The notes under the pieces were generated by a model, which had not been told where the DNA came from, did no database searches, and saw only the letters and a program-made list of their open reading frames with translations. Made by a program: the position numbers and the translations under genes. A stretch of DNA of 64,000 bases, taken from contig JAUTDP010000003.1 in assembly GCA_033439795.1 (NCBI GenBank), positions 248,001 through 312,000 of the forward strand, in the 5' to 3' direction. This document shows, one piece after another, positions 50,420 through 61,260 of this stretch (positions within the stretch are counted from its first letter, which is position 1; the number at the start of each line of letters is the position of its first letter). Source of the DNA: Sordaria brevicollis. Its lineage: Eukaryota > Ascomycota > Sordariomycetes > Sordariales > Sordariaceae.

Positions 50420-51468
50420 TTACTCCTCGGCTTCGATCGGATAAAGCTGGTTGCCTAGGAGCTTGTTCATCTGGAACATGTTGATGGAATTCTGCTTGAA
50501 CACGGCCTGAAGCTTTTCGTCGCAGATAATCTGTCGCTTGTCGCTGGGATCTTGGAGCTCGTTGGCCTTGATGTGTTCCCAGAGCTTCTTGACGACTTGT
50601 GGGCGTGAGAGCTGTTGTCATGTTAGTCCTTCGTTCATGGCATATCGGGCAGAGATCACCAACCTGAGCCTCTCCGCAAACCTCCTGAAGAGGATAGCTT
50701 AGGTTGAAGGGCTTCTGGAAGCCACCACCCGCCTTGCGCTTCTTGGTCCCTTCTACCTCCTCGGGCTCCATATCGCTGTCATCGTCCGACTTGACTCGTG
50801 TCGCGCTCTTCTTCTTTGGTGTCTTGGCCTTGGCTTTGGCTCCCTTCTTGGTCACCTTTGCCGCGCCGCCACCTCTTGTTCGAGGACGAGAGAGTTTGTT
50901 CTCTTGCGCTTGGAGCTCGGCAGCCAGGCGGGCATCGGCGTCCTCTGAGCTCTCGCGCTTTTGTTGCTTCTTAGGCCGGGACTCGACCTCGCCGTCGGTC
51001 GCATCGTCTTGTTGGTCGGCCTCGGGAGTTGGCTCGGGGGTGGCCTCTTCGGGTGTTGGCTCTTGGGCAGCCTTGCGTGCTTGGGCGGCGTCGAATCGAG
51101 CTTCTATCAGGCCCTTGATGGCGTGCTGTAGGAATTGGGAAATTGTTAGCAGCTGCTCATAGCCAAACGAAACCGGAGAGGGTGCTAGGGAATCATTGGC
51201 GTCTTTGGTAGAAGCAGCATGCCAATACGCAGACGGGACAAGCTTTGGGGCAGCAGCACTAACCTTCTGGTCGCTTAGATCCTTGTTGATGGCCGCTTCC
51301 ATCTTTTGCCGGATGGCCTTGCGGGAGATTGTGTCGAGGTCTGCGGTTTCGAGGATCTCATCGATGACGCGGGCGTAGGTCGCCTCCTCCTCGGGAGTAA
51401 CTATACCGAGTCAGCATAGCTCCGTTTTTAAGGACAAGCGAGGTAGCAATCCTACATTGTGTGGACAT
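50420..51468 (-). CDS. DEK_C + SWIB domain protein (Uaf30/Spp27/Tri1-like), 267 aa
   Basis: Four exons: 51468-51456, 51400-51264, 51125-50664 and 50611-50420, which join in frame. The first exon encodes only MSTQ plus one base. Residues about 5-65 form a DEK_C helical domain (YARVIDEILETADLDTIS...). A long acidic/lysine-rich linker follows, with KKGAKAKAKTPKKK and DDDSDMEPEE. The SWIB domain is at about 185-265, starting FQKPFNLSYPLQEVCGEAQLS, continuing RPQVVKKLWEHIKANELQDP and ending FQMNKLLGNQLYPIEAEE. In yeasts this architecture is found in Uaf30 (an RNA polymerase I upstream activation factor subunit), its paralogue Tri1 and S. pombe Spp27. A nuclear, chromatin-linked role is therefore inferred. 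Which orthologue it is cannot be decided from sequence alone. Confidence 0.92.
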
Positions 51469-53440
51469 GTTTGCCGGTGTTGCACGAAACACACCCACTG
51501 GCAGAAGAGATTGGGAAACTGATAGTTTTGAGGGAGTCCTTGGAGAATTCGTTATGTGCTAGAAGCTGGCCTGGCAGATGATGTACAGGTCCGAGATAGC
51601 TTTAGCGAGTGGGATATAGGTAGCCTCCGCCCTGACGAGAAGTTCAGGTAGGGTTTTGATATTCTGGCGGGTTGCAAAGTAAACAACCCGGGCTGGTAAA
51701 CAGATGTCCAAGTGCGGAAAGTGGTCGAACAAAGCAAGGGTATTTGCGGGCGCGACAGGTGGATTTTGTTCAACGCGACAACTGTACTGAATGGCCGTTC
51801 TTTGGAGGTCCAAAATAAGAACTTGAAAGACAGGAAGCGTGTGGGCCGAGTTGAGGTTAGGCTGATGTGGAAAGACAAGCAGTGCTGAAACCTTGCAGCT
51901 CGAGATACCAGGCCAGGTGAAGATGTTGTAAAACGCAGGTACTCTACCCAGGTTTGTCGCTTAAACTTAGGGGTGCTTGTCTTGGGAGCAAAAGCCGGTG
52001 AAGATGACGATACCTAGTACGCTACGAGATGGTCCAGGTCGCGAAAACGAGGATGGTTGGCCGATCAGTGAAGGGTGATATAGTCCGGGCAGGTCGAAAA
52101 AGGTTGAATTTGGCGTTGACACAAAAAGATGGAAAATAAGGATCCCTTCATACACTGCCGGCTGAAGTGTTCGTGTGTCGCGTGCCAGATAGGTATGCCC
52201 TATGCCCTTATTTGGCAGACAGATGCTGCGATGCGATGCGGTTCAGTTGTATGGCAGTGATGCGATCGCGTACGGTGGAGATTGGAGTGAGTGTTGTAGC
52301 GAGAAGACGTGTAGTGTAGGCGGGCGCACAAGCAGCGAGCGAATGCAAAGTCAGCGGTTTTCTGATGCAGATGGCCCAGCCCAAGCGCAAGATGACCTTA
52401 GGTACCTCTACCAGAGCAGGTGAAGAAGTTCTTGGACGATGAGAGTGGAGGTTGTTTTCTTGGAGATGGACGAATGCGATTCACAGTTTCGCGGTTCTCG
52501 TCAGTGTCTTCAGCAGTGTCTTTCGGAGGGTCGATCCAGTGAGGTCGGTCGCGGTCTTCTTTCAGTTGGTGGTTCACGGTCCGCCAACCGTCCGCCAAAA
52601 CCGGAACAAGTGAGGCTTCTTTGTGGCTGGTTCTTGCACATGATTGGTCCCATGTCTCCAAATGGTCCCACACTCGGTCCCGTCTGCCGTCCCGGCTCGT
52701 CTGAGATGGAAGGCAAGTGGGGTGGTGTTCAGAAAGCGGCGATCGTCAATTTCAACCAATCACAGAGCCGAATTGCGGCAACACCAACTCTCCAAGTTCG
52801 CGCTGCCCGCAAACATCCACGCCGGTGGCCGGTTGCCGGAATGCGGGCAGCCACGTGATGCGGAAGCTTGTCAATGCCGGAGACCCTGAAGCGAACACTA
52901 CCTAAACCCCGAGACTTTCCTCTTTCGTCAACTTACACGACCGCATCTGTGGGCAAAGAACATGCTCTCTACACAACCACGGCGGCCTGGATGAAGCCTT
53001 TTCCCCGATGTGATCATTAATTTGAGGCTTTACATCTTCATCATTTCGCCATGAATTGTCCTTGTCGTCCACTTCTGCTTGGGATTGATACCAACGGGAT
53101 GACACCCTCTTCTCGCTCGGTTGAGCTTCGACAAATCCGCATCACACATTCTTTAACAGCAAGGCTGCAAACAAGATGCACTATACTGTCTTCTTCCCGT
53201 CTTGGAGTCAAGATTGGATGGCAGCAACAACGTTTGTATCTTTCCCCATCATCCCAAAAGGAGTGTTCTATAGCATACTCTCATCTCAAAACGACCGTTC
53301 TACCATAATCCCATCACATCTCTTTTCTCAACCCTATGGTAAGAACACACTCGCAATGTCTAGACCAGACCCCCAATCTCATCCCTTCAGTCCACTCCAG
53401 TCCAGTCCCATCCACACACAGTCTCAACTTTGCCCTAGTT
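51469..53440. other. Intergenic stretch between the SWIB gene and the small unknown gene
   Basis: No gene supported. Contains the SWIB promoter (51469 onward), a CCAATCA box at 52756-52762 and the 3' end region of the 53441 gene. Frames up to about 139 codons on both strands show no family resemblance. Confidence 0.5.
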
Positions 53441-54059
53441 CTAAGCCGCCAGAGCTTCCCCAAGCCTCTCCTTAAGCAACCGCCCCACAACCTCCAAATC
53501 CGGCTTTTCTCCCTCCGCCGCAGGCGCAGCCCCAGCAGAAATCATATCCTCCCTCGTCAACCTGACAAATTTCACCTCTGGATTTTTGGCCAAAACTGCT
53601 TCTTTAACTTGCTCTGCGTCCGAGGGGGAGACGCCGCCGCCGAAGATGATGGCTTTGGGAACTTTGGTGGCGGTGCCAGAAGAGGATGAGGAGGGGTCGC
53701 AGAGAGAGGGAAGTTCGGACAGGGAGGAGGGGAGGGTGTGAGTTGTGTGGACGACTGTTGTTTATGTCAGTATCAGTATTTATTCGAGGAGTTGGGAAGA
53801 GGGGAAAGGGGTGAGGCGGGTTGATGGTGTGGGTAGGGATGGTGAGAGTGTTTGAGGGGGGTTAGTAAGGAGTTATATGGACGCGATAAGGAGGAGGAAA
53901 GACATGGGGAAAAGAGGAGAGGTGGAAGATCGGGATGGTGAGAGGGGAAGATGGAAAGGAAAACGAACCATCATACTCCGGCAGAAGCTTCTCGCGAATA
54001 GCTTGAGCAACATTGGGGTTGTTGCCGAAGGAAGCGACGGGGATGGCGATGGTCGACAT
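53441..54059 (-). CDS. Small unknown protein, 134 aa, two exons
   Basis: Exon 1 is 54059-53969 and exon 2 is 53754-53441. The 214-bp intron has donor GTTCGT (non-ideal), a CTGAC branch-like site and a CAACAG acceptor. The splice joins YD to VVHTTHTLPSSLSELPS in phase 1 and gives one open frame to TAG. The start MSTIAIPVASFGNNPNVAQAI is the first in-frame ATG and has A at -3. The middle, KVPKAIIFGGGVSPSDAEQV, followed by KNPEVKFVRLTREDM, alternates beta-like and helical segments and looks like a small Rossmann-type or response-regulator-like fold, but I recognise no family. No signal peptide or membrane segment. The C terminus is a likely helix (LEVVGRLLKERLGEALAA). Probably a real cytosolic protein of unknown function. 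Confidence 0.7.
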
Positions 54060-55684
54060 GTTGGATGTTTGTTTGATTGCTCTGGTGGACACAATATGAA
54101 CGAGTAGTCGGAGCTTGAAACGGTCGAGATCGTTGAGTTTATGGCTTCAGGATGTAAGTGTGTTAATGCCTGGGTTGTCTGTGGGAACACCACAAAAGTC
54201 CTCAAGTGCATGGGAATCCCACGGGCTTATATATCTCCTCCAACCGAGAAAAGACATCTCCTAGTAAAGCTCTTTCCCCTCGAGAATCAACTGTTGAGAC
54301 CCCGTCAACAACCCGTCGTACAAAACACCCCGTCGGACAAATCCATCCCGACTGACACCGACTTAACCGGTGACCGGAGTCCCGGACCAACCAAGGAAAA
54401 CACTCAGTAACAGGCACCTCTACAGGTGCAAACTGTCTTAGACAACCAACTGCTACCGCGACGGACAAACGAATTTGCTTGGCTGTTTGAGTAGAGAGCG
54501 ATGTATTTTGGGAAGGAAAGGTTCGAGACCTAGCCTAGGTACCTTAGTCTTGGGGTTAGTTAGGCTGCGGAGCGCGGTGACATTTCGGGCAACGGGATTT
54601 GATATCCGGGGGGAAATCGGCATGGAGGAGGCTCAGCCGGAGTTTTTGAAGAGACTTCGTTACCGAACGGAATGGTTGTTGATTTACTTTACCGTAAGAG
54701 CAGGAACGACCAAAGGGCACTTTCCCTTCAACGCCTCATTTTTCATTTGGGGCCGTGGGGTAAATCCGTTAGTTGCACATCACCAGCTCGGAGACACGGC
54801 ATCGTGGGGTATATGAAGCCGCGTAAGTCGTTTTCGGTAACTGCCTTATGATGCTGTTCGGATGAGTTGTGCCATTTGGATGCATACGAACTATATGGCA
54901 GCGAAATGTCCTCGAGCCGAGAAAGAATGTCTGTCTGTATGTGAAACATGCCAAACGTTGTGCAGAACTACTCACACCGCAAGACAGAGCCAAGTATTAT
55001 TAGAGATGTTTGTGAACAAGCGACTATATTCGGTCAAGGTACATGGGGTGACGACTTATTTCAGATGGATTGGATACCAACCCGGAATGTCGGGCGAGAG
55101 ACATGAAGGTTACTTGTGCAGGCACGAAGAGAATTCTTCTTTCCTTCTTTTCTACTTTCGGGTAACTGAAGAACACTCCGTCATTGGCGATAGTCCCTTT
55201 CGGTCCCGAGATGGCGGACGGATCGATAACTATTTACGGCCATTTGTGTGCTTAAGTAGGACATGAGGCTCGTTGTGCCGCAAACCAAGCGAGGAAAAGA
55301 CTGGTTAAAAGTCCTCAGGTGGTACATGACCGGAAAGGGGATCCAGCTGAGCGGGATGTTCGAGGTATTCGAGCATGACACTCGACTTTTTGCTTTACAC
55401 CTCGACACTATAGCATCGTCAACAAAAAACAAATAGGAGAACGTGAGATGGGCGTGATTATTAGTTTATAGGTCTTTCTCTGCTATATCACTTGTGGCTT
55501 CTTTTGGCGCACATTTGCATGATATCGTGGTCTAACATCAACAAGAAACAAAGAGTAGGGCCGGTGTTCGGAACAGGCGAGACCACAATACCATTAAGCA
55601 TTCAGCACTGCTATGCTCAAGGTCATTTTGTACATAGTTCGCTCTCTCCATCAACTTCCCTTCGCTCATGCAAAGCGCACGAGC
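54060..55684. other. Intergenic stretch upstream of the small unknown gene and downstream of cct2
   Basis: No gene supported in 1.6 kb; open frames are at most 134 codons. Holds the promoter of the 54059 gene and the 3' UTR of cct2. Confidence 0.5.
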
Positions 55685-57491
55685 TTAGTGCCTCTCCCTC
55701 CTCCTGGGGGCAGCTCTTATTATGTCGTCCACACGCAGAAGCAACTATTAACAGCGGTTAGTATTCAGATAATCCTGTGGATCAAGGGAGGGTTACATAC
55801 CTCAGCGGCTTCACTGGCCGAAGAAACGACAGCCTTCTTGAGCTTGTAACTCTCAATAACACCCAAGTCCCTCATGTCGGCAATACCTCCTCCTGGTGTC
55901 ATGAGATCCAAGCCATAGGTGTTGAGACCGTCGTAAATAGCCTTGCGCAAACGGGCAACAAGGTCGCCAGAGTCAAGACCCGCGTTGTCGGCCAGAATGG
56001 TAGGCAGTTGCCTGAGCGCAGTGGCAAAAGCAGACACGGCGACCTGCTTCTTGCCCTCAACGCGAGTGGCAGCACCCTCAACAGCCTTGGCCATCACCAT
56101 CTCAGCGCATCCACCACCCAATGTTGTCCTGGTCTCCTTGACGGTCTGGGAAAGAACGGCGAGAGCGTCGTGGAGTGATCTCTCGGCCTCGTCGAGGAGC
56201 TGATCGGTAGCGCCACGAAGGACGACGGTGCAGGCCTGGCCGGCAGCGGTGCCGGAGAATCTGATAAGGGTATCCTCGCCAATAATAACCTCCTCAATGA
56301 CGTCGCAGTATCCAAGCTTGACCTGCTCGGGGTGATCGAAGGTAGAGGCGATCTCACCGCCGGTGACGAGAGCAAGGCGCTCAATACCATCGAAGTCGGC
56401 GTGCTCAATCGACATGATGCCGGCATCGGTAAAGAGCTGCTCGGGCCAGTTGTAAATAAGTTGCCTGTTGATGAAGCAGTTGATGCCGTGCGCCTTGATC
56501 TTCTCCACCTTGGCCTTCATCTTGTCCTTCTCGGCCTTCTCGAGCTCGGCAAGCTTGCTGGTAGAGCTGACCTTGACGCGCGCACCGAAGATCTTGACCT
56601 TGTCGGTATCCATGGATGTGTTGGCGACGAGGATTTTGGCCTTCTCGAGACGCTTGGGCTGGTTGACACCCATCTTCTTGTCGAGGATGAAGCCATCGTC
56701 GAGGTATGATTCGCTAAGCTTGCCGCCGGACTTCTTGATGATCTGGATGTGGCTAAGGTCGGCAGAGCCCTTTAGGCGCAAAATAGCCTCGGTCGCGAGC
56801 TCGGCGAAGTGGTCTCTGTCTTGCGCAAGAATCTTGGAGCTGAGTGTCGTGCGCGCAATGGCGACCAGGTCTTTCCTGAACGCCTCGGGGTTGCTGCTGT
56901 GGTCAACAGCGGAAGCCTCGAGGGCCTTGAGCGCAGCTTGGCTGGCTATCCGGTAACCCTCGATGATGGTCTGAGGGTGAATCTTCTTGTCGACAAGCTT
57001 CTCGGCCTCGCGCAAGAGCTCGGCGGCAAGGACGGCAACAGAGGTGGTACCATCACCGACTTCGTCATCCTGGACCTTGGAGATGTTTACGAGAACCTTG
57101 GCGGCGGCGTTGTCGAGAGCAATAGACTTGAGGATAGTAGCACCGTCGTTCGTTACTAGAATCTCGCCGGTCGAGCTATACGTATGGTGATGATGCGGTC
57201 AGCACATGACGGACAGCGCGTCAAGCATAAGAGATAGAGGAGAAACAAGCATACGCAGACTGAAGGATCTTGTCCATGCCCTTGGGACCAAGGGTACTCT
57301 TGACGAGGTCGCCAACGGCAATGGCGCCGACGAAAGCAGAGAGGCGGGCATTCTCTCCCTTCTCCTCTGTAGTGCCCTCCTCGAAGATCTGGGTGGGGCT
57401 AAACGAGGCCTGGAGAGATGGTTAGGCACATGGTTAGTTACGGTGAGCTTGGACTGATTTTCCCAAGGTGTTGTACAAATCAACTTGCCAT
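55685..57491 (-). CDS. cct2: CCT/TRiC chaperonin beta subunit (CCT2), 530 aa
   Basis: Subunit of the cytosolic chaperonin that folds actin, tubulin and other proteins. Exons are 57491-57489 (ATG only), 57409-57255, 57175-55801 and 55744-55685, which join to one 530-aa frame, the usual CCT beta length. Intron 1 starts GCAAGT right after the ATG (GC-AG type) and ends CTCCAG. The GT reading of that site gives an early stop, so the GC donor is favoured. The others are GTATGC...ATAG and GTATGT...TTAATAG with a CTAAC branch site. Group II chaperonin motifs are [16 protein letters not shown], and [14 protein letters not shown]; also [10 protein letters not shown] and the C-terminal [16 protein letters not shown] specific to the beta subunit. 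Divergent from eIF3b, with 1.3 kb between. Confidence 0.96.
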
Positions 57492-58795
57492 GATGTGTGT
57501 GTGTAAAGAAGCTTAGATATTAGACAAAAAAAAGAAGTCGAGGTTATCACGGGGGTTGGTTGAGGTTGGGAGGGAAGGAAGGTCAACGAAGCTTTGGTAT
57601 ATTTTGGAAGTGGATGTCTGGATACCCTGAACGTGAACCTCTCTCCTTTCTACAGAATGGAACTGCCAGCACGCGGGCGGGATGATGCTCTTCTGAATTC
57701 TAGGCACTTTTTGGACGGCAGACCACGGCAAAATTCCAGAGCTCCTGTCCTCCTTTTGGTTCACCGCCTACGACAGGTGGCATAAAATGCTTGTCACTCG
57801 ACTGCCAGGCCGTTTGCCCCTCCTTTGACAGACAAATGTCCACTGAGGTGGGCGGAAGGGGACCCCACTTTGTACGTCTCCCGTGGGGAAGGAAGAAAGG
57901 GGGGAGGGGAGCTTCGGGCTGGCTTGCTGGCGGCGATGGACAGCGCAGCACTTTTGGGAAGGACTGGACCAGGGGATTGGAGACGAATGTTTTTGGCAGG
58001 CACGAGTAGGGAGATGGCCATTTGAGGCTCAAATCCAGAAACGACATGCACGCCCATTTCTCGAACTTCAAGTCGAGTCCGGTTCCTGACTTGAAAGGTT
58101 TAAGTTACCGGTACATGAATCTTGCACTTGTGAACTCGCTGCTGAAAGCGGACAACCAGACGCCGTCATGGCCAACATTTGTTCCGTGCACAGAACAATA
58201 CTTAGCACGCTGCCTGCCGCGACCATCTTGTGAGATTCAAAGGAAGACAAGTTGAGATTTAACAAGTCCAGGAAAAGAATCAAATATTGAACTCTCGTTG
58301 CTGGTCTACAATTGAGATATCAATGATACAGAATTGAGGCTCTGTCTTGAATCCAATTTATCCACCCGGCCATCATTGCATTCGCTGGCATAAAAGTCCC
58401 ATTTTGGCGATTCCAGCAAGAGAGGATCTGGTAGGGTGGCCAATCACCGTGTCTCATTGCCTCTCAGAGTGGGGCTTTTCTTTCGCGGTCTTCCCTGGTC
58501 CTCTCGCCGTTCTCACTGAACCCCACCACAATCTGCGCGCTGCGCACAAATTCTCACAATAATCCTGACGACCGCATACCCAGCACGTTGTTCCGCCCGC
58601 GGCATCGCAGAAAAAATCCGAACTCCAGCGCGGCCAGCCCAAGAACCCGTCATCCACCCCAAGTCCAACCACCAGGACCACCACCACCAACAGAGGCGCC
58701 TTCCCGACCCCTACAATATCTCCAGCTCTACCTCTGTCTAATCCTCGGCAACCCACACACCCGACATCACATATCGCCGATTTTAATTGCCCAGC
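57492..58795. promoter_or_regulatory. Shared divergent intergenic region of cct2 and eIF3b
   Basis: 1.3 kb between the two start codons, so it must hold both promoters. A CCAATCA box lies at 58440-58446, about 350 bp upstream of the eIF3b ATG. The eIF3b leader is pyrimidine-rich with CACCACCACC. No clear TATA box is visible for either gene. No gene seen inside. Confidence 0.6.
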
Positions 58796-61260
58796 ATGGC
58801 GCCCTCCTTCGACCACCTCCGCGACGAGGACCTTGACGAGGATGACTTCGATGTTGATGAGGTCGACATTTCTGATATCCGCGAAAAGTACGAGGTTCAG
58901 CTTGAGCAAGGCTACGATGCCTTTGTCGTTGTCGACGGCCTCCCCGAGGTCACCGAGGAGCAAAAACCCAAGCTCGTCAAGTTCTTGTTGAAGAAGCTCA
59001 ACACTGTTGGCAAGACCCGGGAGGACCTCATCTTCATGCCCATGGGCGAGGATGGAAAGTCGCTGAGGTATGCAACACCATGACACGATATGCGCATCTA
59101 CAGATACACCGGCCATCATCGACCATCGCTGCGCCGCCCCCGAATACAATGTGTCCCGATGCTGTGCTGTCTGTAGATGTTGGCTTGGCTACCCCCCGAC
59201 CAGGGCACTGATATGGTATGGAATTCTTCTAGATTCGCCTTCGTCGAGTACTCCGACCCCGCCGAGGCTGCTGCCGCCTGCAGACAGCTCGACCTCGTCC
59301 CCCTCGACAAGAAGCACATTCTCCGCGTCAACAAGCTTACCGATGTCGACCGCTATGGCCGCGAGGGCCGTATCGATGACGAGTACACTCCTCCCCAGAT
59401 CGAGGAGTTCCAGGAGAAGGAGCACCTCCGCTCCTTCATGGCCGACCCCAGCGGCCGCGGCAGAGATCAGTTCGTCATGTTCAGGGGAGAGTCTGTTGGT
59501 GTTTTCTGGAACAACGAGAAGGATCAGCCCGAGAACATTGTCGACCGCCAACACTGGACCGAGACCTTCGTGCAGTGGTCGCCCCTCGGTACCTACCTCA
59601 CCTCCGTCCACGCTCAGGGTGTTCAGCTTTGGGGCGGTCCCTCTTGGACCAGGCAGAGGCGTTTCGCCCATCCTTTCGTCAACCTTGTCGCCTTCTCTCC
59701 CAACGAAAAGTACCTTGTCACCTGGTCCAACAGGCCGATTGCGATTCCCGAGGAGGGTCACCCCGCTTTGTCAGTAGAGGACCACGGCAAGAACTACGTT
59801 ATCTGGGATATCGAGACCTCCAAGCCCCTCCGTTCTTTCGCCCAGCTCGACACCCCTGCCGCCGCCGAGGGCGAGGCTCCCAAGAAGGCCCCCAAGTTCC
59901 CCTGGCCCGCCTTCAAGTGGTCTGCCGATGACAAGTACGTCGCCAGGCTCAACCCCGGCCAGTCCATCTCCGTCTACGAGCTTCCTAGGATGAACCTCCT
60001 CGACAAGACCGCCATCAAGATTGAGGGTGTTGTGGACTTCGACTGGGCCCCCGCCACCGTTCAGCGCGACGGTGTCAAGAACTACGAGCAGCTCTTCTGC
60101 TTCTGGACCCCTGAAATCGGCAGCAACCCCGCCCGTGTCGGTTTGATGAGCATTCCCAGCAAGCAGGTCGTCAGGTCACTGAACCTGTTCAGCGTTTCCG
60201 ATGCCAAGCTCCACTGGCAGTCCGAGGGTGCCTACCTTTGCGTCAAGGTCGACCGTCACTCCAAGTCCAAGAAGTCCCAGGCTACCACTCTCGAGATTTT
60301 CCGTGTCAAGGAGAAGGGTGTCCCCGTGGAGGTTGTTGACACCATCAAGGATACCGTAATAAACTTTGCCTGGGAGCCCAAGGGCGACAGGTTCGTTATC
60401 ATCACCACCACCGAGCCTGTTGGTGCTACCGCCGTTCCCCCCAAGACGTCGGTTGCTTTCTTCTGCCCCGAGAAGGCCAAGGGCAACGCTGTTGGAAACT
60501 TCAAGCACCTCCGCACTCTCGAGAAGAAGAACAGCAACGCCATCTACTGGTCGCCTAAGGGTCGCTTCGTGGTCGTTGCCACCGTTGCCAACACTCAGAG
60601 CTCCGATCTTGACTTCTACGACCTCGACTTTGAGGGCGAGAAGCCCGAGTCCGACAAGGACCTTACCGCCAATCTTCAGCTCATGAACACTGCTGACCAC
60701 TACGGTGTCACTGACGTCGAGTGGGATCCCTCGGGTCGCTTCGTTGCCACCTGGGCTTCCGCGTGGAAGCACTCTGTAAGTTTTCTGTGGATCATCCAAG
60801 ATTTTGAATCAGTCACTAACACCAAAAACAGATGGAGAACGGATATCATCTGTATGACTTCAAGGGTGAGCAGCTGCGCGAGGAGGCCATTGAGAAGTTC
60901 AAGCAGTGGCAGTGGAGGCCGCGCCCCGCCACCCTCCTTAGCAAGGAGGAGCAGAAGGCCATCCGCCGCAACCTCCGCGAGTACTCCAGGATCTTCGAGC
61001 AGGAGGACGCCGAGCGCATCAGCAGCGCCGACGTTGCCGTCGTCGAGGCCCGCCGCCGTCTCCTCGAGGAGTGGTTCGCTTGGCGTGAGGCCATCACCCA
61101 GGAGGTTGCCGAGGAGCGCGAGATCTACGGCCTTCCCGCCGATCCCGCCGCCGAGCTCATCAAGGCCAAGGACGCCGAGCATGCCGGCGACGCGGAGGAG
61201 CAGGTCATTGAGGAGATCATGGAGGAGGTGTTGGAGGAGACCGAGGAGATCGTTCAGTAA
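58796..61260 (+). CDS. prt1: Translation initiation factor eIF3 subunit b (Prt1), 747 aa
   Basis: Scaffold subunit of eIF3, acting on the 40S ribosome during start-codon scanning. Exons are 58796-59067, 59233-60775 and 60832-61260. Introns of 165 bp (GTATGC...TCTAG) and 56 bp (GTAAGT...CTAAC...ACAG) give a single 747-aa frame of family-typical length. The N terminus is acidic ([15 protein letters not shown]). An RRM is at about 40-125 ([11 protein letters not shown] as RNP2-like, [12 protein letters not shown] as RNP1). The beta-propeller runs about 150-610 with repeated 'W(S/D)..G.Y(L/V)' blades ([30 protein letters not shown]). The C-terminal helix, [20 protein letters not shown], is the known eIF3i/g-binding region, followed by a charged coil ending EEIVQ. 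The ATG at 58796 is the first in frame. The call is secure. Confidence 0.97.

Noticed and set aside
49983..51302. A single 439-codon - frame presented as one protein
   Set aside because: It reads through introns 2 and 3 and the 3' UTR of the SWIB gene. Splicing at consensus sites gives a 267-aa protein with a complete SWIB domain, which the read-through lacks.
53690..53760. Frameshift in the small 134-aa gene
   Set aside because: An initial reading suggested a 2-bp slip in the AGAGAG tract, but recounting shows the exons join in frame.
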